From assembly GCF_029395455.1 (NCBI RefSeq), contig NZ_CP113916.1, forward strand, positions 992,001-1,056,000: a stretch of 64,000 nt of DNA. Reading direction: 5' to 3'. The position numbers and the translations under genes are program-made. This DNA is from Lactobacillus sp. ESL0785. Lineage in GTDB: Bacteria > Bacillota > Bacilli > Lactobacillales > Lactobacillaceae. The notes beneath the pieces are model-generated. The model saw only the letters and a program-made list of their open reading frames with translations, was not told the DNA's origin and did no database searches. Position 1 is the stretch's first letter. Every line of letters begins with the position of its first letter. Shown one piece after another: positions 54,806 to 63,710 of the stretch.

Positions 54806-55765
54806 CTACTTAATCCGAATTCTTGGGTCAACAATACTCATGATAATATCTGACAGTAAGTTACCAAGTAAAGTTAAAATCCCAAAGATTAAAATTAATG
54901 CTGTTAACGTCGTATAGTCACGTTGTGAAATTGAATCCAAGAATAATTTTCCCATTCCCGGATAACTAAACACTGATTCAACGATCATTGATCCACTAAG
55001 CAAACCAGTGATTACCGTACCAAAGTTAGATGCAATTGGTAATAAGGAGTTACGCAAGATATGTTTATTAAAGACAACGTTTTCCGGAACACCCTTACTG
55101 TGAGCGGTCCGAACATAATCTTCGACTTTATTATCGACAATCCCTGTTCTTAAATATTGGACGATACTTGTTGTCGTAATAACGGCCATCAAGATCGCAG
55201 GTAAAATCATATGATAGAGTTGACTAAATAATGTCCCCCAAAAACCAGAAGCATTAGGAGCAACTGACCCTGAAATTGGGAACCAACCTAAAGTAAAGCC
55301 AAACAGCCAAATAGCTAAAATATAAAAGACAAATGGTGGTACGGCATAAGTTACATAATTAAAAACTTCAACAGCTTGATCTTGCCATTCATCTTGGTGT
55401 CGACCAGCGGTAATCCCCATTGGAATCGAAATTGCATAAGTAATAATAGTAGAAAGTAACGATAACCAGAATGTATTAATTGCCCGATCTGTGATTAATG
55501 AAACAACTGGCACATGTTGAATGTAACTTGTTCCTAAATCACCACGGAACAAGTTACCTACCCAACGCCCATATTGTACGGGAATAGGATCATTTAATCC
55601 TGCAGCCTGCTTTAATGCAGCTAACTGCTTAGGGTCAGTATTAGGATTAATTTGCCCACTAAAGGGATCACCAGGCATCATTTTAGCCAAAACAAAGACT
55701 AAAAAGCTCAAGATAATAATTTGCGGAATCATAACCAAAAAACGTCTCAGAATTGTTTTCCACAT
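54806..55765 (-). CDS. oppB: Oligopeptide ABC transporter permease OppB
   Basis: Partner of OppC. The N-terminal segment ILRRFLVMIPQIIILSFLVFVLAKMMPGDPF has the MPGDPF motif of the OppB family; the EAA loop TAHSKGVPENVVFNKHILRNSLLPI couples to the ATPases. Six hydrophobic segments are visible. Length 319. ATG at 55765, two bases after oppF, co-transcribed. Confidence 0.95.
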   Translation of the reverse strand: MWKTILRRFLVMIPQIIILSFLVFVLAKMMPGDPFSGQINPNTDPKQLAALKQAAGLNDPIPVQYGRWVGNLFRGDLGTSYIQHVPVVSLITDRAINTFWLSLLSTIITYAISIPMGITAGRHQDEWQDQAVEVFNYVTYAVPPFVFYILAIWLFGFTLGWFPISGSVAPNASGFWGTLFSQLYHMILPAILMAVITTTSIVQYLRTGIVDNKVEDYVRTAHSKGVPENVVFNKHILRNSLLPIASNFGTVITGLLSGSMIVESVFSYPGMGKLFLDSISQRDYTTLTALILIFGILTLLGNLLSDIIMSIVDPRIRIK

Positions 55766-55767
55766 TT

Positions 55768-56733
55768 TTAGTCACTCTCCTTTTCTTGATTTACTTGCTC
55801 TGGAGGCAAAGCAACATAATGTTTACCAGAAAAGTGCTGCAACGGATAAACCCGGCCATCCTTGTCATACCAAGCACTTTGGTCGTTTTGAAATTCTTGT
55901 TCAACGCGGTTACGCTCTTGCTTATGCTGCTCGCGATGTTCAACATCTACCTTAGGAATTGCTGACAATAACCGCTTAGTATAGATATGCATTGGATTAT
56001 TATAAATATCTTCACGAGTGCCGATTTCAACTAACCGTCCACGGTGCATGATCGCTAAATTCTCAGACATGTGCTTAACAACACCTAAATCATGAGAAAT
56101 AAATAAGTATGCAATATTATATTTCTGCTGAATATGCTTCATAAAGTTCAAAACCTGTGCTTGCACTGACAAGTCCAAAGCACTTGTTGGTTCATCAGCT
56201 ACAATCAATCTTGGATTGGTCGCAACAGCACGGGCAACACCAATTCTTTGACGCTGACCACCGGAAAATTCATGCGGATATTTATAAATAGCATCACTAG
56301 GCATCCCAACAATATCAAGCAATTCTTGCACTCGATCACGTTCTTGATCAGTCGTTAGATTCTCAAAATTACGAATGGGCTCAGCAATAATATCCTCAAT
56401 TCGCTTGCGTGGATTCAGACTAGACATTGAATCCTGAAAGATCATCTGGACATCCTTGTTATAATTCAACTTGCGCCGGTTACTAGATTTTGTAATATCG
56501 ACACCTTTATAAATAATTTGACCGCTAGTAACGGGTTCAACACCAACAATTGCCTTACCAGTAGTTGACTTACCTGAGCCAGACTCACCAATTAAGCCGT
56601 AGGTTTCACCTTCGTTAATCGTAATACTAATATCATCAACAGCACGAACATAATCAGTAATCCGATTCCAAAAACCAGTTCTAATTGGATAATGAACTTT
56701 TAAATTCTTTATTTGAATAATTTCTTTAGCCAT
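55768..56733 (-). CDS. oppF: Oligopeptide ABC transporter ATPase OppF
   Basis: ATPase with Walker A GLIGESGSGKSTTGKAIVGVEP, signature FSGGQRQRIGVARAVATNPRL, Walker B IVADEPTSALDLSVQAQVLNF and H-loop ISHDLGVVKHMSENLAIM. The usual OppF C-terminal extension is present but, unlike many homologues, has no cysteine for an iron-sulphur site. Length 321. ATG at 56733, three bases after oppD. Confidence 0.94.
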   Translation of the reverse strand: MAKEIIQIKNLKVHYPIRTGFWNRITDYVRAVDDISITINEGETYGLIGESGSGKSTTGKAIVGVEPVTSGQIIYKGVDITKSSNRRKLNYNKDVQMIFQDSMSSLNPRKRIEDIIAEPIRNFENLTTDQERDRVQELLDIVGMPSDAIYKYPHEFSGGQRQRIGVARAVATNPRLIVADEPTSALDLSVQAQVLNFMKHIQQKYNIAYLFISHDLGVVKHMSENLAIMHRGRLVEIGTREDIYNNPMHIYTKRLLSAIPKVDVEHREQHKQERNRVEQEFQNDQSAWYDKDGRVYPLQHFSGKHYVALPPEQVNQEKESD

Positions 56734-56736
56734 AAA

Positions 56737-57756
56737 TTACGCCTCACTTACTTCAGCGTTTTGATTTTGGAAGTGGAAGTTCTTCCAGCAAGTGCATCTG
56801 ACCCAATGACCGGGTTCAACTTCATGCATTACCGGATTTTCTTCATGAGCACTTGCAGGAATCCACGGAATTCGTGGTGCAAATCGGTCACCTGTCCGCA
56901 ACATATTCTTCAATGAAGGAACTGTCCCCTGGATAACGTGCAAATCTTCGCTTTCATCATCAGTTTGTGGCATTGAGTTTAGCAATGAACGTGTGTATGG
57001 ATGTAATGGATGATCAAAAATTGTTTTAACATCTGCTTTTTCAACAATTTGACCACCATACATAACAGCAACTTGATCAGCTGTTTCAGCAACAACGCCC
57101 AAATCATGCGTAATCAAAATGATGCCTGAATGTGACTGCCGCTGAATATCTTCTAGAAGATCCAAAATCTGTGCTTGAATAGTTACATCCAAAGCCGTTG
57201 TTGGTTCATCTGCGATAATTACCTCCGGCTTACATGCAATTGCCATTGCAATTACAACCCGTTGCCGTAAGCCACCTGATAATTCATGTGGATACATACT
57301 GTACATTTCTTCCGGTTTTGGCATGCCAACTTGATTGAATAATTCAATTACCCGATCATATCGTTCCTTTTCATTCATATCAGTATGATAATAAAGGGTT
57401 TCAGCAACTTGATCACCAACACGCATTAAGGGATTTAGACTAGCAAGCGGATCTTGAAAGATCATCCCAATCTTGTTTCCCCGAATCTTGTTGAACAGGG
57501 ATTCATTTAGACCAACTAAGTTCAATTCATTATATAGAATGTCACCCGTTACTTTCGTATTTTTATGATCATACAGACCAATAATACTTGCGGCAATCGT
57601 ACTCTTACCACAACCAGATTCACCTACGACAGATAAAATTTCATCACGCTTCAGAGTAATATTAATATCATCTGCAGCATCATAAAATTTTCCCTGTAAC
57701 CGGTACGCCGTATGTAAATGCTGAATATCCAGCAAGAGATCACTTTGTTTTTCCAA
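56737..57756 (-). CDS. oppD: Oligopeptide ABC transporter ATPase OppD
   Basis: ATPase with Walker [22 protein letters not shown], signature [20 protein letters not shown], Walker [23 protein letters not shown] and H-loop [21 protein letters not shown]. The C-terminal oligopeptide domain ends [24 protein letters not shown]; the family's cysteine motif is mostly lost here (RFAPRIPW instead of CxxAxRCP), keeping only RCTC. Length 339. TTG start at 57756, nine bases after AGGAG. First gene of the opp operon. Confidence 0.94.
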   Translation of the reverse strand: MEKQSDLLLDIQHLHTAYRLQGKFYDAADDINITLKRDEILSVVGESGCGKSTIAASIIGLYDHKNTKVTGDILYNELNLVGLNESLFNKIRGNKIGMIFQDPLASLNPLMRVGDQVAETLYYHTDMNEKERYDRVIELFNQVGMPKPEEMYSMYPHELSGGLRQRVVIAMAIACKPEVIIADEPTTALDVTIQAQILDLLEDIQRQSHSGIILITHDLGVVAETADQVAVMYGGQIVEKADVKTIFDHPLHPYTRSLLNSMPQTDDESEDLHVIQGTVPSLKNMLRTGDRFAPRIPWIPASAHEENPVMHEVEPGHWVRCTCWKNFHFQNQNAEVSEA

Positions 57757-57804
57757 AGGTCATTTCTCCTCTCTAATTTTGCAATAAATTCATTAAAGTT
57801 ATTT

Positions 57805-57816
57805 AATAAATTTATT
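57805..57816 (-). repeat. 12-base palindrome after the opp promoter
   Basis: AATAAATTTATT, a perfect inverted repeat in AT-rich leader sequence just downstream of the -10 box at 57826-57831. AT content makes chance occurrence likely, but the position suits an operator. Confidence 0.3.
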
Positions 57817-57825
57817 TAATTTCTA

Positions 57826-57854
57826 ATTATATACATCAATTAAGCTCCATGCAA
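57826..57854 (-). promoter_or_regulatory. Promoter of the opp operon
   Basis: Minus strand TTGCAT (57854-57849), 17 bases, TATAAT (57831-57826), a near-consensus promoter about 70 bases before the oppD start. Confidence 0.82.
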
Positions 57855-57877
57855 ATTACAATTTACTTTTTAAGAAA

Positions 57878-58120
57878 TTAATTTTGGTGAATAGCAATGT
57901 ATTGCACGGCGTCACCAACTGTTTGAATTTTTTCAGCATCATCATCTGAAATTTCTGCACCAAATTCATCTTCTAATTGCAAAATAAATTCAACAAGGTC
58001 AATAGAATCTGCATCTAGATCCTTAGTAAAGTTAGTTTCCTTAGTAATTTTATCTTGGCTAATTTCAAAATTATCTGCTAAAATATCTCTAATTTTTGTA
58101 AAAATTGCTTCTTCTGTCAT
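57878..58120 (-). CDS. acpP: Acyl carrier protein
   Basis: An 80-residue acidic carrier protein for fatty acid synthesis. The phosphopantetheine serine is Ser39 in DLDADSIDLVEFILQLEDEFG; the usual LGADSLD is here DADSID, a conservative change. Ends QTVGDAVQYIAIHQN. ATG at 58120. It follows plsX after 39 bases, matching the plsX-acpP order. Confidence 0.95.
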   Translation of the reverse strand: MTEEAIFTKIRDILADNFEISQDKITKETNFTKDLDADSIDLVEFILQLEDEFGAEISDDDAEKIQTVGDAVQYIAIHQN

Positions 58121-58159
58121 ATCTGTTCTCCTTATAATTTCTAAGTATACCTTAATTAA

Positions 58160-59158
58160 TTATTCAGCAGAAGAAAATTCTGCTTTAAATTCATCAATAA
58201 TTTTTTCTTGTAATATTTTATCAATCTGTTTTAGTGTAAAGTAAATTGCTCGTTGATCCGAACGACCATGGGTTTTAACGACTGGAGCATTAACGCCAAG
58301 TAGGACAGCACCGCCATACTTTGCCGTATCAAATTTTGATACTAGACCTTTTAGTGCATTTTTTATCAGCAAGGCACCAATTTTAACCATTAAACCGTTA
58401 TTTAATAAATTATCTTTTAACAGATGAATTAAAACGCTCGATGTACCTTCAATATTTTTTAAGACTGCATTGCCAGTAAAGCCATCAGTTGCAACCACGT
58501 CAGCTTTGCCCTCAAGCAATTCATTACCTTCAATATTACCGATAAAATTCAACTTGCTATCGAGTAATAACTGGTATGCTGCTTGATGGACATCATCCCC
58601 CTTATCACTTTCAGCGCCATTGTTTAAAAGTGCTACTCGTGGATTATTGATTCCTCGCACCTTTTCTGCATAATAAGCCGCCATTTTAGCCCAAGCCAAG
58701 ATATATTCCGGCTTGCTTTTAGCATTAGCACCAACATCAATCATGTTAAAGCCATCATCCGAATTTTTAACGGGTAAAGTCGGCATTAAACCGGGCCGCG
58801 CAATTCCTTTAATCCGTCCAATGATAAAAATACCACAGGATAGGAGCGCGCCAGTATTGCCTAAAGACAAAAGTGCGTCTGCTTTGCCCTCCTTAACGTA
58901 ATTGGCTGCTACAACCAGCGATGAATCCTTCTTTCTGCGAATTGCCTTCACGGGCTCATCTGCATCATTAATAATTTCACTTGTTGCAACTACGGTAACT
59001 CGCTCATTATCTGCGCCAAGTAATTTCGTAATTTTGCTTTCATCACCAAATAAAATAAATTTTGTTTCTGTTAATTCTGCTTTAGCCTGCAATACGGCTT
59101 TGACGATCGCGTCTGGAGCATTTTCGCCGCCCATCGCATCTACTGCAATTATTCTCAT
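58160..59158 (-). CDS. plsX: Phosphate acyltransferase PlsX
   Basis: PlsX makes acyl-phosphate from acyl-ACP, the first step of the PlsX/PlsY/PlsC route to phosphatidate. MRIIAVDAMGGENAPDAIVKAVLQA is the family start; central blocks ALLSLGNTGALLSCGIFIIGRIKGIARPGLMPTLPV and FIGNIEGNELLEGKADVVATDGFTGNAVLKN are characteristic. Length 332. ATG at 59158. Together with acpP and fakA in this run, it supplies acyl groups for phospholipids. Confidence 0.96.
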   Translation of the reverse strand: MRIIAVDAMGGENAPDAIVKAVLQAKAELTETKFILFGDESKITKLLGADNERVTVVATSEIINDADEPVKAIRRKKDSSLVVAANYVKEGKADALLSLGNTGALLSCGIFIIGRIKGIARPGLMPTLPVKNSDDGFNMIDVGANAKSKPEYILAWAKMAAYYAEKVRGINNPRVALLNNGAESDKGDDVHQAAYQLLLDSKLNFIGNIEGNELLEGKADVVATDGFTGNAVLKNIEGTSSVLIHLLKDNLLNNGLMVKIGALLIKNALKGLVSKFDTAKYGGAVLLGVNAPVVKTHGRSDQRAIYFTLKQIDKILQEKIIDEFKAEFSSAE

Positions 59159-59177
59159 ATCTTCACCACAATCTTTT

Positions 59178-61214
59178 CTATGTTCGTTCTTGCTGTAATT
59201 GTTTATATTCTAGCACTTGTCGTAATGGCTTATGGGCAGCAGCTGTCAATTGAGGATCGGCGTCAATCAGACTTCGAGCCACTTTTTGTGCCACCACTAA
59301 TGTTTCATAATTATTGACAACATTACCAACTTGAAATTCCGGTAATCCCGATTGGGCTTTGCCAAACAGGTCACCTTCACCACGCATTTTTAAATCTTCC
59401 TCAGCTAATTTAAAGCCATCTGTTGTTGAAGAAACAATCTGCATCCGAGCCTTACCAGCGTCTGTTTTAGGATCTGCCATGAAAATGCAATAGCTCTGCG
59501 TTTTGCCACGGCCAATCCGTCCACGCAGCTGATGCAATTGACTAATGCCAAAACGATCAGCATTATAAATTACCATCATATTGGCATTAGCCACATCAAC
59601 GCCAACTTCGATTACACTCGTTGCCACTAAAATATTAATTTTACCTGCTGCAAACTCCGTCATAATTTCATCTTTTTGCGTTCCCGACATTTGCCCATGC
59701 AGGAGTACTACATTCTGTTGCGGAAAATCGTGGCTTAATTTTGCATGCAATTGTTCTGCATTTTTCAAATCAATTGCTTCGGACTCGGTAATAAGCGGGG
59801 TTACCGCATAGATTTGGAATCCCTGTTCGAGCTGCTGATGCATTAACTGATAAACATCAGTCATCTGGGAGCTAGTCTTCCATTCAGAAATAATCTGCTT
59901 ACGACCAGCTGGCAGGTGACGAATTTCTGAAACGGTGGTTTCACCATAGACGGTTAAGGCTAACGTCCGCGGAATCGGTGTGGCTGTCATCGCTAAAACA
60001 TCTGGACTTTGCCCCTTATTAACTAAGGCCTGCCTCTGTCCCACGCCAAAACGATGTTGTTCATCAATAATTACCAAACCTAATTTTTTAAAAATAACTT
60101 TTGCTTGAATTAATGCATGCGTACCAATTACAACGTTAATTGTTCCGTCTGTTAATTCACGATAAATTTCACGACGTTCAAGTGTTTTCGTAGTTCCAGT
60201 TAAGAGTGCAACTCGCACACCTAAAGGTCGCAACAGTTCATCAATTTTTTTAAAATGCTGTGCTGCTAGAATTTCTGTTGGAACCATTAATGCTGCTTGG
60301 AAGCCCGCAGTTACCGCCGCAAAAATTGCATAAACTGCAACTACCGTTTTACCAGAGCCAACATCACCTTGCAATAGGCGCTGCATCTGTCTAGTTGAGT
60401 GCAAATCTGAAAAAATTTCATTAACAACCTGTTTTTGGTCAGGTGATAAAGCAAACGGCAGTGACGCAGTTAACTTAGCAACTTCGGTTAAATCATATTT
60501 TTTGGCAATTCCATGATGCTTACTGTTACCGCGAACTAATTGGGCTAATTCTGTTTGAAAAATAAAGAATTCTCGAAAAATTGCACTTCTTTTAGCTAAT
60601 TCTGCCTCATGGCTATTTTTCGGATGATGCATTTTGGCAACAATATCTCGTTCCGAAAGTAAACGATACTTTTGCCGAATTTCTATTGGAACAACATCTT
60701 CAACTAGCGGTAAAAAATTAGTCAGAGCCAAGTTAATTAACTCAACTAATTTCTTCTGGCGCAAATGCCGGTTAACTGGATAAATTGGCGCCATGCCACT
60801 ATCATTTTCTTTTGCCGCCACAAATTTAAAACCAGATAAACTTTGCCGTGCAACATTATACTTACCATAAATGGCAACTTCTTGCCCAATTTCAATCTTA
60901 TCTTTCAACCACGGCTGATTAAAAAAATTGACCATGATAACATCATGGTCAATTCGCATCTTAAAGCTGAGCCGACTCTTTTTATAGCCAAAACGACTAA
61001 CAAAAGCTTCTGTGGCTACGATACCTTTTAGCATTACCTTCTGACCATCCATGATCTGATCAAGCGGTAATGTCTGAAGTTCATCATAGCGAAACGGAAA
61101 ATAAAATAGTAAATCATAAATACTATAAATCCCCAAGCTGCCTAAAGCAGCTGCGGTTTTAGTCCCGACACCTTTTAAATCTGTTACCGGCGCAAACAAT
61201 GCTTCTGTATTCAT
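59178..61214 (-). CDS. recG: ATP-dependent DNA helicase RecG
   Basis: RecG drives branch migration and fork regression. The wedge/OB domain occupies the N-terminal third (residues ~60-170); helicase motifs are LLQGDVGSGKTVVA (I), LVIIDEQHRFGVGQR (II, DEQH), AMTATPIPRTLAL (III) and GRIGRGKTQSYCIF (VI). Length 678. ATG at 61214, three bases after fakA. Confidence 0.97.
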   Translation of the reverse strand: MNTEALFAPVTDLKGVGTKTAAALGSLGIYSIYDLLFYFPFRYDELQTLPLDQIMDGQKVMLKGIVATEAFVSRFGYKKSRLSFKMRIDHDVIMVNFFNQPWLKDKIEIGQEVAIYGKYNVARQSLSGFKFVAAKENDSGMAPIYPVNRHLRQKKLVELINLALTNFLPLVEDVVPIEIRQKYRLLSERDIVAKMHHPKNSHEAELAKRSAIFREFFIFQTELAQLVRGNSKHHGIAKKYDLTEVAKLTASLPFALSPDQKQVVNEIFSDLHSTRQMQRLLQGDVGSGKTVVAVYAIFAAVTAGFQAALMVPTEILAAQHFKKIDELLRPLGVRVALLTGTTKTLERREIYRELTDGTINVVIGTHALIQAKVIFKKLGLVIIDEQHRFGVGQRQALVNKGQSPDVLAMTATPIPRTLALTVYGETTVSEIRHLPAGRKQIISEWKTSSQMTDVYQLMHQQLEQGFQIYAVTPLITESEAIDLKNAEQLHAKLSHDFPQQNVVLLHGQMSGTQKDEIMTEFAAGKINILVATSVIEVGVDVANANMMVIYNADRFGISQLHQLRGRIGRGKTQSYCIFMADPKTDAGKARMQIVSSTTDGFKLAEEDLKMRGEGDLFGKAQSGLPEFQVGNVVNNYETLVVAQKVARSLIDADPQLTAAAHKPLRQVLEYKQLQQERT

Positions 61215-61217
61215 TTT

Positions 61218-62876
61218 TTATTCAACAGAAATCAGGAAATTGTAAACTGGTTGACCACCATCATGAACCTCAAATTCAAGATCATCATGCATTTCTTTCA
61301 GCTTAGCTACAACTTGATCAGCCTGCTTCTTAGTTGAATCTCGGCCAAACATTACTGTAATAATTTCTGAATCTTCATCTAGCATCTTTTCAATCATGGC
61401 AACAGTCGCCTGAATTAAATCTGGATCATCAATTTGGATATCACCATCAATAATGCCAAGGTAATCATTTGCGTGAACCTCAACTTCATTAATTGTCGTA
61501 TCACGATTAGCCTGCGTTACTTCTCCAGAAACAACTGTATCAAGATCTTCAGTCATGCTGGTAACATTGTCCTCAACTGACATTTCAGGATCAAAAGAAA
61601 GCATTGCTGTCAGACCTTGAGAAATTGTCTTAGTTGGTACAATTCCTACCGGAATATCACTGACTTCTGCGGCTTGCTTAGCTGCCATCACAATATTACC
61701 GTTATTTGGCAGAACAATAGCCTTTTGTGCCCCAGACTTCTTAATCGCATCAATAATATCCTGTGTAGACGGGTTCATTGTTTGTCCACCAGAAATAATC
61801 CGGTTGACCCCCTCACTTTCAAACAACTTACGGATACCATTGCCAGAAGCAACAGCAATCACTGCAAAATCAACACTCTCTTGCTTTTCTTCACTATCAT
61901 TAACAATTGTTTCATGTTGAATCCGCATATTATCAATCTTAATTTTGCCTAATTGACCAAACTGACTGCCATATTGGAAAACTGATCCGGGGTGTTCAGT
62001 ATGAATATGCACCTTAACGACCTCATCATCAGAAACCGCCAACAGCGAATCACCAATTTCAGACAGATGTTTTCTAAACTCTTCAAGATTAAATTGCTTT
62101 TTGTCAGGAATATCTGCAGTTAGGTCAACCATAATCTCGGTACAATAACCATTTTTAATATCCTGCGTAGATAATTGAGTCTGCACTGATTGGTGGTGCA
62201 TGGCATTAATCATCTCGTCCATTTCACCTTTGTCTGGTTGGTAGCGATCAGCAAAGTTCTCACCCAGAATACCCTCCAAAAAGCCTTCATAGATAAAGAG
62301 CAACCCTTGACCACCTGAATCGACAACACCAACTTGCTTTAATACCGGCAATAAATCAGGGGTCGTCTTCAGCGATTTTTTGGCTCCTTCGACAATTGCC
62401 TTCATGACTTCTTCAACATCATCAGTTTCGTTAGCCTTGTTGGCCCCTTCTTGAGCAGCAACCCGAGCAACTGTCAAAATCGTTCCTTCAACTGGTTTCA
62501 TTACGGCCTTATACGCGGTCGCTACCCCATTTGAAAAAGCATTAGCCAATTCTTGTGCATTAAGAGTTTGCATCCCTTGAGTTGCCTTATAAATTCCTCT
62601 AAAAAGCTGTGAAGAAATAACACCACTATTACCACGGGCACCCATTAGCATTCCCTTAGCTAGACTTTCAGTCAAATCGCCGACACTAGTACTGGTATTT
62701 TCAGCAACTGCTTTAGCACCACTTTCAATAGTCAAATTCATATTAGTACCAGTATCACCATCAGGAACGGGAAAAACATTCAATGAATTAACGAACTCTG
62801 CATTGCGTCCCATCCGATGCGTGGCAACTCGGACCATATCTCTAAATTTGTTACTATCTATTTCCTTTAAAACCAA
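61218..62876 (-). CDS. fakA: Fatty acid kinase ATP-binding subunit FakA (DhaL/YloV-like)
   Basis: FakA phosphorylates exogenous fatty acids bound to a FakB partner so that PlsX/PlsY can use them. The N-terminal DhaL-like kinase domain has NSLNVFPVPDGDTGTNMNLTIESG and MGARGNSGVISSQLFRG; a middle domain and a C-terminal domain with VFGRDSTKKQADQVV follow. Length 552, normal for YloV/FakA. TTG at 62876, with GGAGG about 12 bases before. It follows asp23 by 21 bases, in the asp23-fakA-recG-plsX order. Confidence 0.9.
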   Translation of the reverse strand: MVLKEIDSNKFRDMVRVATHRMGRNAEFVNSLNVFPVPDGDTGTNMNLTIESGAKAVAENTSTSVGDLTESLAKGMLMGARGNSGVISSQLFRGIYKATQGMQTLNAQELANAFSNGVATAYKAVMKPVEGTILTVARVAAQEGANKANETDDVEEVMKAIVEGAKKSLKTTPDLLPVLKQVGVVDSGGQGLLFIYEGFLEGILGENFADRYQPDKGEMDEMINAMHHQSVQTQLSTQDIKNGYCTEIMVDLTADIPDKKQFNLEEFRKHLSEIGDSLLAVSDDEVVKVHIHTEHPGSVFQYGSQFGQLGKIKIDNMRIQHETIVNDSEEKQESVDFAVIAVASGNGIRKLFESEGVNRIISGGQTMNPSTQDIIDAIKKSGAQKAIVLPNNGNIVMAAKQAAEVSDIPVGIVPTKTISQGLTAMLSFDPEMSVEDNVTSMTEDLDTVVSGEVTQANRDTTINEVEVHANDYLGIIDGDIQIDDPDLIQATVAMIEKMLDEDSEIITVMFGRDSTKKQADQVVAKLKEMHDDLEFEVHDGGQPVYNFLISVE

Positions 62877-62897
62877 TATTCTAAACCTCCGATTGAG

Positions 62898-63260
62898 TTA
62901 CTCGTCAAGTACCTTAACACTTTGAACGATCACGTTAACAGCTCTTGTATCTATGCCAAGCTGATTTTTTAAACTAAATTTAACGCTATCTTGTACATTA
63001 CGACTAACTTCAGAAATCTTCAAGCCATAGCCGATTATAATATAAACATCAACCGTAATTTCATTATCCTCTGACTTGACGACAACGCCGCGCTTATAAT
63101 TTGCTCGATTAAGAATTCCATCAAAGCCATCACGAATTGCATTTTTAGATGCCATTCCGACAACACCATAATTAGACGTAGCTGCGCTACCAACGACAGT
63201 TGCGATTACTCCGTTTGAAATATCAATCAAACCTTTTTTTGTTTTGATTTTAACAGCCAT
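62898..63260 (-). CDS. Asp23/Gls24-family protein YloU
   Basis: A 120-residue Asp23-family protein, homologous to Bacillus YloU and S. aureus Asp23: GVIATVVGSAATSNYGVVGMASKNAIRDGFDGIL and ITVDVYIIIGYGLKISEVSRNVQDSVKFSLKNQLGI. Members associate with the envelope and respond to alkaline/cell wall stress. The frame is open to 63278, but the ATG at 63260 has GGAGG upstream (starts MAVKIKTKKG). It precedes fakA as in Bacillus. It is divergent from rpmB. Confidence 0.93.
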   Translation of the reverse strand: MAVKIKTKKGLIDISNGVIATVVGSAATSNYGVVGMASKNAIRDGFDGILNRANYKRGVVVKSEDNEITVDVYIIIGYGLKISEVSRNVQDSVKFSLKNQLGIDTRAVNVIVQSVKVLDE

Positions 63261-63358
63261 GTTTATCCTCCGTCTCATTGTTCTTTTAGTATGAATCTAT
63301 TTTATCATAGTAATCCAAGATAAACGTAAAAATCCATTTATAAAAAATACTTTTGCAG

Positions 63359-63387
63359 TTGCATTCCAATTAAAGTTATGCTATCTT
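63359..63387 (+). promoter_or_regulatory. Promoter of rpmB
   Basis: TTGCAT (63359-63364), 17 bases, TATCTT (63382-63387) with TGC before the -10. AAGGAGG follows at 63411-63417. Confidence 0.8.
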
Positions 63388-63425
63388 AAGTAAGTATGAA
63401 AACACAAATAAAGGAGGTTTAGCAA

Positions 63426-63611
63426 ATGGCAAAAGATTATATAACAGGTAAAAAGACCACTTTTGGTAACACACGTTCTCACTCATTGAATTCAGCACGT
63501 CGTGCTTGGAAGCCAAACCTTCAAAAAGTGCGTATCCTTGTTGATGGTAAACCAAAGCGTGTATGGGTTTCTACTAAGACCTTGAAGTCTGGTAAAGTTA
63601 CTCGTGCCTAA
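63426..63611 (+). CDS. rpmB: 50S ribosomal protein L28
   Basis: A 61-residue basic protein: [60 protein letters not shown], with the [16 protein letters not shown]28 signature. ATG at 63426 with AAGGAGG eight bases before. It lies alone between divergent asp23 and convergent thiamine pyrophosphokinase. Confidence 0.97.
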   Translation: MAKDYITGKKTTFGNTRSHSLNSARRAWKPNLQKVRILVDGKPKRVWVSTKTLKSGKVTRA

Positions 63612-63617
63612 CATACC

Positions 63618-63652
63618 AAAAAAAGTACTAGATTAATTTCTAGTACTTTTTT
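63618..63652 (+). terminator. Intrinsic terminator after rpmB
   Basis: AAGTACTAGA / TCTAGTACTT arms in a perfect stem with A6 left and T6 right. Confidence 0.9.
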
Positions 63653-63665
63653 ATTGTCTTAAATT

Positions 63666-63705
63666 AAAAACCATTTTCCAGAATTATAACTGGAAAATGG
63701 TTTTT
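63666..63705 (-). terminator. Intrinsic terminator after the thiamine pyrophosphokinase gene
   Basis: A perfect 16-bp stem, AAAAACCATTTTCCAG (63666-63681) / CTGGAAAATGGTTTTT (63690-63705). It lies close to the stop at 63711. Confidence 0.88.
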
Positions 63706-63710
63706 CTTTT

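Noticed and set aside
57757..57877. CodY box before opp
   Set aside because: The AATTTTCWGAAAATT pattern is not present; only AT-rich palindromes are seen.
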